From contig NW_006917096.1 of NCBI RefSeq assembly GCF_000516985.1, forward strand, positions 2,837,606 to 2,901,605: DNA of 64,000 nt, in the 5' to 3' direction. Below are positions 46,039-56,737 of this stretch, in pieces (the stretch's first letter is position 1; each line of letters begins with the position of its first letter). Below the pieces are notes generated by a model. The model was not told where the DNA came from. It was given only the letters and a program-made list of their open reading frames with translations, and did no database searches. A program made the translations under genes and the position numbers. Source of the stretch: Pestalotiopsis fici W106-1. Its lineage: Eukaryota; Ascomycota; Sordariomycetes; Amphisphaeriales; Sporocadaceae.

Positions 46039-47581
46039 ATGGGCTCGCTATTCCAGCTCCCGGATGAGCTCATCGCAACTCTCTTCACCACATTTCCAAG
46101 CCGTGAGCCCCAGATCCGGTCCCTGGCCACACTCGTCTACCCTCGAGCAGCACCATGTCGCAACTTGATCATACACGGCACTGAAGCCACCGGCAAGAGC
46201 GCCATCACGTCTTCTCTCTTGGCTGTCCTCAGCGAGGACGACAATACGGGTCTCGACTACGCCATTGTCAAGTCGCCCGAGTGTGTGACGGCCCGGCATC
46301 TTTTCGAGCGGACAGTTGACGCCGTCGCCGATGCGCTGAAATGGCAAGCTCCTGTTGGGCGGTGCGAGACGCTCGCCGCCTTGACGGTGGAGCTGAGCAA
46401 GATGTTGAAGTACGTCGAGAGAGGAAAATCTTGGCGGTTCGTGCTGGTCTTTGATGCCATTGACCGCCAAAGGGAAGCGCCGCCAACGTTACTACCCGCA
46501 CTGGCGAGATTGTCAGAAATTGTACGGCTCTTGCAATTAAACCTGTTGTCAATTGGGCCTACATACTAATTGGATTCTTTCTCAGATTCCCAACTTGACC
46601 ACCATCTTCATTCTCACAGCACCACTGCCGTCTACCCTCCGCACTTCAGGGACGCCGCATTTACATTTCCCACCTTATACGAAGCCGCAGTACGCAGCAA
46701 TTCTTTCAACATCGCCCCCGCCTGCATTGCCGAATACTACGCAGCAAGAGACGACGGATCTCTACGCCAAATTCGTGGCGGCTGTTCACGACTCACTCAC
46801 ACGTGCTGCCTCGCGAACTTTGCCCTCCCTAAAACAGGCTACTGCCACGCTGTGGCCTCGATTTACTGCGCCCGTCGCCGCTGGAACACACAAGGCCAAG
46901 GAATTCAGCAAATTGATCATCCTTGCGCGCGTATGGTTACAAGACGAGTCTGTGCTAGCACCGGGCATTGTCCCGTCTGCAGTACGGCCTGTGGGTGTCT
47001 CGAAGTCTGCAACGCCAAGCGGCACGCCTCAGAAACCCGCAAGCACGACTGCAACCCCAACAAAGGCCAATGCTGGGGCAATCAAGACGGGTACAAGCAC
47101 TACAGACCTGGCTGTCCTGCTGCCACGGACGGCGAGGCTGCTGCTCGTAGCGGCCTACCTAGCCTCGCATAATGCACCTCGCCATGACCAGACGCTGTTC
47201 AGTACTTGGCATCATGGCCGGCGGAAGCGGGGCGGAGGTCACGTTAAAAGTGGCCAGCGCTCCAAACACCGCAAGATTGCGCGCAAGCTACTCGGCCCAG
47301 GCGTCTTTGTGCTGGAGCGTATGGTGGCCATCTATGTAGCCCTACGGCGCGAGCAATTAGGCGATGGGGGCAAAGGAGGCAGCGCCCTGGGTGTTGATGC
47401 CGATGTGGGCATGGCTATTGCCACGCTGACAAGCTTCCGGTTGCTCGTTAGAGTCGGCGCCGGGGCTGGCGCAGGTGATATGGACCGAGGTGGGCGATGG
47501 AGAGTCGGTGTCGGCTGGGAGGTGGTTAGAGGTGTGGGACGTGGCCTTGGGCTCGAAGTTGAGGAGTGGCTGATTGAATAA
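46039..47581 (+). CDS. origin recognition complex subunit 5
   Basis: Two exons, 46039-46521 and 46586-47581, encode 492 residues. The N-terminal AAA+ domain starts FQLPDELIATLFTTFPSREPQI. It has a Walker A motif GTEATGKS at residues 47-54 and a Walker-B-like FVLVFDAID near 140. After the intron, IPNLTTIFILTAPLP and FPPYTKPQYAAIL follow as in Orc5. The C-terminal half holds FSKLIILARVWLQDE, LPRTARLLLVAAYLASHNAPRHDQTLF and a basic GRRKRGGGH patch typical of Orc5. It functions with ORC1-4 and ORC6 in marking replication origins and loading MCM. Splice phase is zero. The gene is convergent with the branching-enzyme gene. Confidence 0.92.
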
Positions 47582-48021
47582 CGACCAATGGATATTATAA
47601 ACACGCGAACTATTCCGGACTTATAAGTGCCAAAGAGAGGCAACCACAATGAGATACCCCCTGCAAGTACAAACTTGCCATTGACAGTCAAGATTACTTG
47701 GATATGTATATGACAGATCACTCGTGAACCACCTTACTGTTATTGAGATTGCAACAGGATGCAACGACACGGCAATTGCAGTCGTAATCATTTACTGGCG
47801 TAACATGATTTGATTTAGTTATCATAATTTTTCAACATGTTTTGTGACCTGTAGGCGGCATTGCCGATCCCATCCTTTTCTATCCCTGTTCTAATCTGTG
47901 CCTCCCACAATGATCATCTTGCCGCCAAAAGAAATGAAGTCTATACACCAGCTAATAGTTGACACGCTCAGTGCGCCATCAAACATGTGCCATAGAGAAG
48001 GTCGCACTCATGCTCAGCCAG
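47582..48021. other. intergenic between convergent genes, no gene seen
   Basis: 3' flanks of ORC5 and the branching enzyme gene. No feature recognised. Confidence 0.6.
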
Positions 48022-50408
48022 TTAGGCAGATTCGAGCGCAAGAATGATGGCTGATCGGGATGGAATATAAACATGCGTCCAGTTCTGGCGTCCGTTCCAT
48101 TCCATTGCCGTTGTGAAAAATCGGGTGTTCTCGTCGATACGACCGTGACCACCATACTCCTTGCTGTCGGTGTTGAGCACAACCTTGTACGTACCCGGCT
48201 GGTCGACGCCAATTCGATAGTCGGTGTAGGAGTTGCTAGGGTGGAAGTTGAAGATGAACACGACGCCGGCACGCTCAAAGATAATGACCTTGTCGCTCTC
48301 ATTCTTGAGGCTGATATATGCCTGTGGGGCGTGTAGCCAGCCGTATCTCTCCTCGGTAAGATTCATGTCGCGATCAAAGCTGTTGAGGTCCTTGTAGCGA
48401 AGCAAGTGGTCCTCGGTCAGATTGAGCTGCCTTCGAGCATACCAAAAGCTGTTGTTGTTCCCTTCTCTGGGGAAATCCAGCCACTCGGGATGTCCAAACT
48501 CATTGCCCTCAAAGTTCAGGTAGCCTTCACCACCAAGGCCATGAGTCAAAAGTCTAATCATCTTGTGCAGCGCCATACCGCGGTCAATGACGGGCGTCAA
48601 GGGCGAAAGAGTAGACATGTTGGTGTACATTTCCGCATCACAAAGATGCATCATCAAGGTCTTGTCGCCGACAAGTGCCTGGTCATGTGACTCGGCATAG
48701 GCAATGGTCTTCTCGCCATGCCGGCGGTTTGTGAGAGTCCAGCAGATGTTGGCCATATCCCACTCTTCGTCTGTCTTCTCCTTGAGAATCTTGATCCACA
48801 TATCGGGGACAGCCATGGCGAGTCGGTAGTCGAACCCAACACCACCAAGAGACAGAGGTAAGCATAATGCTGGCATTCCAGAAACGTCCTCGGCAATTGT
48901 GATCGTCTCAGGGTATAGATCATGAAGCATCTCATTGGCAATCATCAGGTAGACCACCGCTTCCTCATCAACTCCAGCACCAAAGTACTCGTGGTAGCCA
49001 CCAGAGAAACCCCTGCGTCATGTAAGTATCCATTAAAAATGCATGAAAGAGCCAAGAATTACTTACGTTCCAATACCATGGTGGGTGTAAAGCATACTGG
49101 TGACACCATCGAAGCGGAAACCGTCAAAGTTGTACTCGTCCATCCAGAACCGCAAATTGCTCAACAGGAATCTGAGGACCTCATGGTGGCCGTAGTTGAA
49201 CAACCTACTGTCCCAAAGCTCATGCCGACCTCTCGCACCTTCATGGAAGTAAAGATGATCTGTGCCATCAAACTCATTGAGGCCGTCGAGTACATTCTTC
49301 GAGGCATGGCTGTGAACCACATCAAGCAGTACTACCAGACCAAGACTATGGGCTGTATCGATGAGCTCTTTGAGGTCCTCGGGGGTTCCATATCTGCTAC
49401 TGGCAGCAAAAAAGTTGTTGATTTGGTAGCCGAAGCTGGCATAGTACGCATGCTCCATGACAGCCATGAGTTGGATGACGTTGTATCCCAAATTCTTGAT
49501 TCTGGGCAGCATACTGGCAGTAAACTCCTTGAATGTGGTCACCCGTGTCTCGGGTGATGAGATACCAACATGTGCTTCGTAAATTCTGGCGCTCAGAAGC
49601 TTCTTTGGTCGGGCATGCTTGAAAGTGTACCTCTCGGCTGCTGGCGGGTTCCAGAATCGAGCGTCATATGCAGGAGACACAGAGAGGTCCTGAGTGACAT
49701 ACTTGATCCAGGCTGGTAGTCGGTCGATTCGCTCTCCACTCGGCTTGGTCATGGAGATCTGCCATGTTGTTAGTTTGCTAGCTGCTGTGTATTTTTTGAG
49801 CGTGCAACCTGCCTTGAGCTTCGACTTGTGTGGAATGGCTGGCTCCCCATTGACTGCTGGGAGCACAATTTCCCAAACGCCAAAGTCATCCCGCTTCATG
49901 GGATGAGATCCTCTGTCCCAACCATCTTCCTAGTGTCAGCTGGAACGATTCGTGGAGCTCCTCGAGAACGGACTTACTGAAGTCTCCAATCAGGTAGGCC
50001 TCGGTGGCTCCTGGAGCCCATTCTCGATAGGTAATCTCATTGTCTTTGCCGACAATAAGTCCAAACTTCTCGGCTCCCTTTGCGCAACGAACCGAATTAG
50101 CGGAGGCAACCCAGGAATTTATAATGTGAGACGAACACGAGAGAACTTCTCCACGCCACCTTCTGTTTCGTTGATCGTCTTAATCCAATCTTGAGCCTTC
50201 GCATATCTTCGCTTCAAAGTGTCCTGGAATGGCGCCAGCCAGGGATCAAGCTGGACAACGCCTGGAGGGGGTGAGTTAGTACGAAAGGTCAAGTTCCCGG
50301 ACGCGAGTCATTCATACCGGTGCCGTCTTTAGGAACCTCTTGTGGTGCACCAGTCGACGCATTCGGGTCCAGAGAGTTTGCTGAAGCTTCTGCCAACGGA
50401 GCTGCCAT
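48022..50408 (-). CDS. 1,4-alpha-glucan (glycogen) branching enzyme
   Basis: Six exons: 50408-50318, 50261-50137, 50077-49978, 49925-49813, 49758-49067 and 49012-48022. All phases fit, giving 703 residues, the normal length. The enzyme cleaves alpha-1,4 chains and re-attaches them by alpha-1,6 links, making branched glycogen in the cytosol. An N-terminal carbohydrate-binding (CBM48) region includes [21 protein letters not shown]. The GH13 catalytic barrel has the nucleophile Asp360 ([12 protein letters not shown]), acid/base Glu415 ([10 protein letters not shown]) and Asp484 (YAESHDQA), almost the numbering of the human enzyme. Two splice sites are unusual: intron 4 (49759-49812) uses a GC donor, and intron 3 uses an AAG acceptor although a TAG lies five bases upstream. 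Both choices are forced by the conserved KLK/ISM and DFNGWDR text. Confidence 0.96.
49759..49812 (-). other. GC-AG intron in the branching-enzyme gene
   Basis: A 54-bp intron with donor AAG/GCAGGT, branch AACTAAC and acceptor GGCAG. No GT donor gives an in-frame join to the conserved ISM...PSGER text. The intron is divisible by three and open, so its retention would insert 18 residues (starting Ala-Gly-Cys-Thr-Leu) rather than truncate the enzyme. Confidence 0.7.
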
Positions 50409-51944
50409 GTCTGTTGGATTTCGAAGATGTGTTTTGAGGGAAAATTGAGTGAAAGAGGAGCTCTTCTCTGGCAGCGTTCGAGATGATTGAGCTTTTCACT
50501 TAGGTAGTCCACAAAGTAGCTAGCGACCTTGGAAAGCTATGGGCCAGAACCGGGGTCAAGAACCAACTCCAGCGAGGGGCGCGTCTCTAAATACAGTTTT
50601 GACAGAGCTGTGAGACACAATTGTATATTTGTGGTACTTGTTGCATTGAAGTCTCTTGCGTTGTATTTCATTTAATCCCTCCCCTTCATTGCCAATCGAA
50701 TTTCACGCAAGTCATAGTCTCAATGAGCACGGCAGAAGGTAGAGGGGGTAAACTCGCTAGCTTTATGACGTCGAGGGGCAATCAACAACGACAAAATTCA
50801 ACGAAAATTATCCCTGCAGCTGCGGTATCAGCAGCACACCCAACCACAGCTTCAACAGACCCCTGGCTGGCAACCAAGAGGAGATTATCTGCTCGCCGCT
50901 AACAAGACTACACTCCAGTGACCAGTTGCCACCTATCGCCCAGTGCTCCATATTGTCACAGCGAGAATAGCACCATTTATCACCATTGGCTCTAATCTGG
51001 GGTTTGGGTACGATTATGGGTCTGGGGCAGGGGCTGGGGGAAAGACAAGAGGAGGGGCTTGCATGTTGTGCTGTCGTGCAAGCCCAGGAAAAAAAGACGA
51101 GCTCCAACGAGACGCAGATCAAATATTTTCAATGTGCATGAATAATACTTCTTACTGGTCGACACCCAAATCACCATGGGATTGTTTTAAAGTTCGTAAA
51201 CCCACGACAGCTTGAGCACTGATCAGTTTGCTAGTATCGAGAACGGTTCAGGATTAGTGGCGGCTCTTAGCGGCTCATCCCACCAAATTTCCCCGCCGCA
51301 ATGGTGCACCCCGCAGAGTCTAGACAGCAGACAGCTGGGAGCTTTAACGAATAGCCAGTGAACCGCCCCATTCAATGGATATGACGGTACCTAAACAGGC
51401 ATGATCGAAACACCAAGGCCCAGGGAGTGATTGATACTTGTCTATACACATCTTCGTTGCATCGTCACAATATATCTTATACTTGAAGAATTACATTTCA
51501 TTCTTTTTACAACTTCAATTGAGTTTCTCCGACCGCTTGCCCGTGTTACATATGTAGTCCTCATGAACAAGGAAGGTACTGATATACGTACATTCTACCC
51601 CGCTTCCGGCGCGCAGCGGCTTAACAGTACAATGTACAGAGTAATGATCAGCTGACGCACTGCTCTCCCAACTGCGATCAACGGTCCGATCCAGGAGCAC
51701 TGCTCGTCCTTTTCCACTTCCATACCTGTCAAATCTGACTTGTGCTTCATCTTTACCCTTGGATCTTGGCAACGCTTCATTGAATGTGAATGCGTCACTT
51801 TTTCTGCAGCGACTTTCATCTTTGCACTACCAAAGCCTCATTGCGACTCCAGCGAATGCGCCTTTGGTAGCTGCGGAGCCGCTCCCTTCAATAGCCGCCC
51901 GCTGGAAGGGTTTGGGGGTTCTGAATCTCGAACGGTCAACCACC
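50409..51944. other. divergent promoter region, no gene seen
   Basis: About 1.5 kb between the branching-enzyme gene and the ClpX gene, which start in opposite directions. No coding region or repeat recognised. Confidence 0.6.
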
Positions 51945-53804
51945 ATGTTGTCGATGATAAAACGAGTACGGGCGGCTCCCGTATCCATGCCATTGTCGAG
52001 TTTGCGCTTTCGAGGATTTGCGACATCACTGCCTCTACGAACAGCACCTCGCCGAAGCCGAGACCTATCATCCAGCTTCTCCAACACATACGATCCGGAC
52101 GAGGAGGGCAGGGGGCCCATGTTTAATAAGAATACATTCGGTGTGCCTAAATTCTACCCCAGAGATCTAAAGAAGCGGGTGGACGAGTACGTCGTCGGAC
52201 AGGACCGTGCCAAGAAGACTATATCCTCCGTTATCTTCAATCATTACCAAAATATCAGGCGAAGACATCACCAAGAGGAACAAGAGCGCAAGCGTGAGGA
52301 GAAGCTACTCCGACGTCATGAGGCAAGAGACAGGTTTGCACGCGAAAGGGAAGGAGTGCATCCTGTCGAAGGTGCGCCGTACTATCATCCGGTCCGCCGG
52401 AGCTATGCTGCTGACGAAGTCTATGAAGACGAATTTCCCGGCCATAATGAGTCGGTCAATGATCGCGCGCACAAGGTTTGGCAGCATCGAGAGGAGGAAG
52501 ATGATTTCTACATTCCGGAAGATCCGAGTAGACCACCCCCAGTCAAGATCGACAAGAGCAATCTGCTCTTGCTGGGCCCAACAGGCGTCGGAAAGACTTT
52601 CATCGTAGAGTGAGTAGCAGACGCAACAATTCACTGATAGCACCACTGACTGATCCACGTCTATAGAACGCTCAGCAAGAAGATTAGCGCCCCACTGACC
52701 ATATGCGATTGTAATTCCTTCACACAAGCAGGCTATATAGGCCAAGACGTCGAGACCTGTATCGAACGATTACTTATCGAGGCCAACTACGATATCAAGG
52801 CATGCGAGCATGGCATAGTGATACTAGATGAGTTTGATAAGATCGCCAGACGAGAGACTATGAATGGACGCGATGTGGGCGGCGAGGGTGTTCAACAAGC
52901 GCTGTTGAAACTGGTGGAGGGATCCAAAGTCACCGTAAATGTCAAAGACAACCGATCCTCGTCATCCCGTTCCGCGAGCCCCATCACGACCAACTACAGC
53001 GGACCTGGCTCTACATCGTCTAGCTCTGGTCCCCAGACCCAACCTCCTCAATCTGGCAAAGTTGATCAGTACACGATCGACACTTCGAACATTCTCTTTG
53101 TGTTCTGTGGTGCTTTTGTTGGGCTTGATAAGCAAATCCTGAATCGAGTCTCCAAGTCGTCCATGGGTTTCGGTTCTGAGCTGCGTAGCCGAGCAGACGA
53201 CTCCAAAGGCCGAGCCAATCTACCTCTGGATCTTTTCAAACATCTCCCGCATCGACCAGCGAATGAAGAGGATAGATCAACTCTGACGCCATTGGATCTT
53301 ACAATCCCGGAAGACCTGCAAGGCTTTGGGTTCATACCTGAGCTAATTGGACGCATCCATAATATTGTGGCTCTCTCTCCCCTTTCCCAAGATGATCTCT
53401 TTAGGATTCTTACCGAGCCAAGGAATAGCCTCGTTTCTCAGTATACTGCTCTTTTTGAGACGTATCCATCAACTTTGGCCTTTACACAAAAAGCACTGCG
53501 CGCAGTAGCTGAGCGTGCTGAGAAATCGCGAACCGGAGCGCGTGGTCTGAAGATGGAGATGGAGCGTGTACTAGCTGAAGCCATGTTTGATGCTCCTGTA
53601 CCGTATGTTCTCGTGACGGAAGCTGCTGTGAGAGGTACAGATAAGCCCTGCTATTGGGGGAAAGACGGCAAGTATGAGATGGAAAGGCGAATCAAGGATG
53701 AAGATGGCTCGCTGCCGCACGATAATACTGGGCATGGTGCCCGGGAAGTTGTGTCAGGCACAACTTTTGAGCAGTATAGGCAGGCTGGAGAGAGCGGCGC
53801 ATAG
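51945..53804 (+). CDS. mitochondrial AAA+ unfoldase ClpX
   Basis: Two exons, 51945-52609 and 52667-53804, encode 600 residues. The first about 45 residues are basic and Ser-rich without acids, a typical mitochondrial presequence. Residues 80-105 (VDEYVVGQDRAKKTISSVIFNHYQNI) begin the ClpX AAA+ module. Walker A is GPTGVGKT at 211-218, the pore loop GYIG at 244-247 and Walker B VILDEFDKI near 273-281. The loop that docks ClpP in bacteria as IGF reads MGF at 388-390. The N-terminal zinc-binding domain of bacterial ClpX is absent, as in yeast Mcx1. Charged (105-200) and Ser/Pro-rich (315-352) insertions interrupt the AAA+ domain. In yeast, Mcx1 unfolds substrates in the matrix without ClpP; the presence of a ClpP elsewhere in this genome is unknown. 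The ATG at 51945 starts the presequence. Confidence 0.93.
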
Positions 53805-54732
53805 TGATCATGTCCTTGAGGGAAGCATTTGCGGACAAGCTATTATTGGCAGTCCGTATGGAGTTATGGGTTTTCTGCGGCATTCGGCGAACGATTTGAG
53901 CAAGATTTCTGATGTTCAAGTGCTTGCTTTTTCGCGTCGGCATGGCATAGCATTGATTCCGAAAGCGGTATATATACGCCACTGAGCCCTGGTTGATCTG
54001 GGGTGTTTTTGTGTATAGGCCAAGTGCGTTTGAATATACAGCCCCACGGGTATAATTGTTCAATCTTCTGTAATGTCAGTACATGCCAATTATAATTGCT
54101 TGGGGCCTTGACCTGCCACAAGACTACATACCATCTGTGTATTCCAAAATCGTTGAGACAAGGGCTAGTCATGATTGTTTCCTGGAGTTTGACAGGTCAG
54201 TTGATAGGCAGAACATGGGAAAAGAACAGCCGTGATGAGTCAAGACAGGATCCGAAATAGAGCCTTTTCTGAACGATATGCAACTTTCCATTTATACATA
54301 TGTACAACTGGCCACCTATACATCCCCTGCGACTTCTGCCCACTCCTAAACGTGTCCCGCTTCCTCGCTAGGAACGATACAGTGTTTTGGTCTTTTCTGT
54401 CTTGTTCTTAGATAGAATAGCCAACCCAAGCACCATCTAGTGATTGATGTATTTTTATTGTTTCTTTTTTTTGGTGGAATTTCTCCTCTCGATTCGGTAC
54501 ATGTCTCTCTTTTTTTGTACACTGGTGGACCGTTGTTTTTGTCGTCGCTTTGCCCTTCTCTCCTGCCTAGCCGTCCGTGCCTATGCTTTCTCGAGCTTGC
54601 CTGTTCTTTCTAATGACAAAGGGAAACTTGTAAATTTGGGTACTAATTTTGGCATTTTTCGAATCTCATCTCGATCGACGGGTTATCATTAGTAGAGTAG
54701 TAGCTGTCGATGCAGCAGCGGCCATAGCACGC
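53805..54732. other. intergenic between convergent genes, no gene seen
   Basis: 3' flanks of ClpX and COX5. T-rich tracts on the plus strand at about 54440-54520. No feature recognised. Confidence 0.6.
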
Positions 54733-55559
54733 TTAGTGCTTGGGCGGCGACTGAACCATACCCTTGCCCTCGTAGCCGGGCGAGGAGATACCGGTAAGGG
54801 GTTCTGCGCGTTGGGCCTATTCAAAGTTGCCGTGTTAGTAACAGTGGGCACGACAAGGTGAGCCGTGACGTATGAGAATGAATGACGCACCTTGACGAAC
54901 TCGTTCGAGGCCTCCTGGTACTCCTTGGTCATGGTGGACGGGGCGGGCTTGGCGAACATGCGCATGGTAGCAAAGACGGCAAACGAAACACCAACACCGA
55001 TGGCGACGTAGAGGGCGACCTTGCGGCCCTCATCGGCAGGAGCCTGGGCACGGGGACCGTGGGGACCGAAAGCGATCCAGTATGCTGTTGGTAACAAATC
55101 GACGTGTTAGCAATCTTCTCTTGTCTGGATGTGTGACGTATTTATCTGGTGGTGCAAAAAGACCCGTCCGAGGCATATTCCGAAAACGCGACCCCACGAG
55201 CTCCATGGGTCCGATTGAGGCCGATGCAAGCTCAAGGACCTCATCCAAAATGCTCCCCAAGTCACCGCGGGCCGCTCGGAAGCATCGTCTTGTCCCAATT
55301 GATGCCAGGAAAAAGTTTCTCACGTACCGGCCTTCTTCTCCTGAACGGTAAGCTCGGCCCAGTTCTCCTTCATGCGATCCCTCAGAGCCATCCAGAGCTC
55401 GGCCTGCTCGGTGCTAGGCAGGTCCTCCCATCGCTTCTCAATGTTGGCCAGGGTGGGCTTGGAGATGGCGTGCGTCGAGGCGGCGGCCCTCTGGACCATG
55501 GCGAGGCGTGCCGAGGGAGCGGCAGCCCGGGTAGCGCGCAGCAGCGAAGTTCGCATCAT
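54733..55559 (-). CDS. cytochrome c oxidase subunit 5 (COX5, mammalian COX4 homologue)
   Basis: Three exons, 55559-55328, 55084-54891 and 54816-54733, encode 169 residues. A basic mitochondrial presequence (MMRTSLLRATRAAAPSARLAM) leads to the mature protein. It contains PTLANIEKRWEDLP, EQAELWMALRDRMKENWAELTVQEKKAAYWIAFGPHGPR, one membrane helix at about residues 99-118 (KVALYVAIGVGVSFAVFATM), and a C-terminal tail ending GYEGKGMVQSPPKH. It is a nuclear-encoded subunit of complex IV in the inner membrane. The first intron (55085-55327, 243 bp) is the longest in the window; the second (54817-54890) is 74 bp. Tandem ATGs occur at the start; I used the first. Confidence 0.95.
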
Positions 55560-56039
55560 GATGGGCGATTGTGTGTGTGTGAGAATATCGATGTCGAGAT
55601 CAAAAAGAGAAAGGGAGTGGAGATGTGCCCAATTGGTAGGGATGGTCGCAGGCCGGATGTTGGGTGAACGGCGACGTTTTTTTGCGGTGGTGGGTGCGTC
55701 GTTGTTGTCGTGGAGGAAAACGGGTGGTGTGATGGGCTGGGCGTACGAATTGAGGTCGGGATCTAATTGCGTTTTTTTGGTTCGATGTGTCAGGCCACTC
55801 GGGCCATACATTACCTATTGCTGAGGTCCCAATGGATCAGGAGCTCCAGTTATGACCCACATTTGATGCCTCAGGCTACCAAATTCAATTCGGCTGCGCT
55901 CGAGCTCCTCGTCTTGTTTGGCTTTAGCTCTCTCCAACAAGCCATACATGCAGCACATTATGCCCAGTCTGTCCAAACTACCCGAGCTTATTACTGCTTT
56001 TCGTCCACTCTCAGCACATGAATTGCTCACTGGTTTAAT

Positions 56040-56092
56040 GTAGGTAGGTAATGTACCTGCCTTAGCTATGTAGGTGGCCCGGTACCTACATA
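56040..56092. repeat. short inverted repeats of TAGGTAGGTA type
   Basis: The words GTAGGTAGGTA and TACCTGCC, then TGTAGGTGG and GGTACCTACA, form two small imperfect inverted repeats within about 50 bp in the COX5/MutY promoter region. TAGGTA words are common in promoters of this organism (see 8110-8150 and 11455-11465); no function is shown. Confidence 0.45.
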
Positions 56093-56648
56093 ATTTCGTC
56101 GTCTTTACATGTCCAGTCCAGCTATCTTTCGGAACATCCGGTATGGCACAGCATCTGTATTCACCACAAAGATTGCAGTTTATCCCAGCTAGAAAGGCAG
56201 GCCTCTTGTATTCCGAGTCTTCTTTTTATTATCTAGGAAGTCTTGAACATTGCCAAGACAACATCAATCATCGAACTCACATCACTTACACCAGCGGCAG
56301 CTATAGGCGGTCTATCCTGCATCTACCACGGATGAAATATTCATGGTTTATGGCTCATGATTGCCTTTCCCTTGATATATTTTCAAATCACTTGCTATTC
56401 TCATGATTTGAAATGTTATTGGTTCACCTGTACAGTGCATGTGAAAGTGCTCCTCAAGTAGTCGAGAACAACCATGCCAAGTTTAAATGCTTCTTTATTT
56501 CATATAGGTACCATTATCGCATTTTTACATCGGGAAAGGCCTTTGCTACATGATCTGGATGTATTGGAATTATCGAATAATATCAAAAGATCATAAGTAT
56601 CTAGTTTCATGATCCATTGTGTTGTATGGCCAGTATACTGATTAGCAA

Positions 56649-56658
56649 ATCACGTGAC
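56649..56658. promoter_or_regulatory. CACGTG element (ATCACGTGAC)
   Basis: Exact reverse complement of the ten-base element at 7961-7970. It lies 80 bp upstream of the MutY start codon. It fits bHLH factors of the Cbf1 type. Its identity in two promoters suggests a real site, but this is inference. Confidence 0.45.
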
Positions 56659-56737
56659 CTCGTGCCAATCTATCTTTGATTGAAGACGCGTCAACACAAA
56701 CCGCGATCAAATTACATTCGGTCACAGATTCAATACA

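Larger units (their letters stand above)
55560..56737. other. divergent promoter region, no gene seen
   Basis: Between COX5 and MutY. It contains TAGGTAGGTAATGTACCTGCC and GTAGGTGGCCCGGTACCTAC-type inverted words at about 56040-56090, and a GTCACGTGAT element (minus orientation) at 56649-56658. No coding region seen. Confidence 0.55.
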
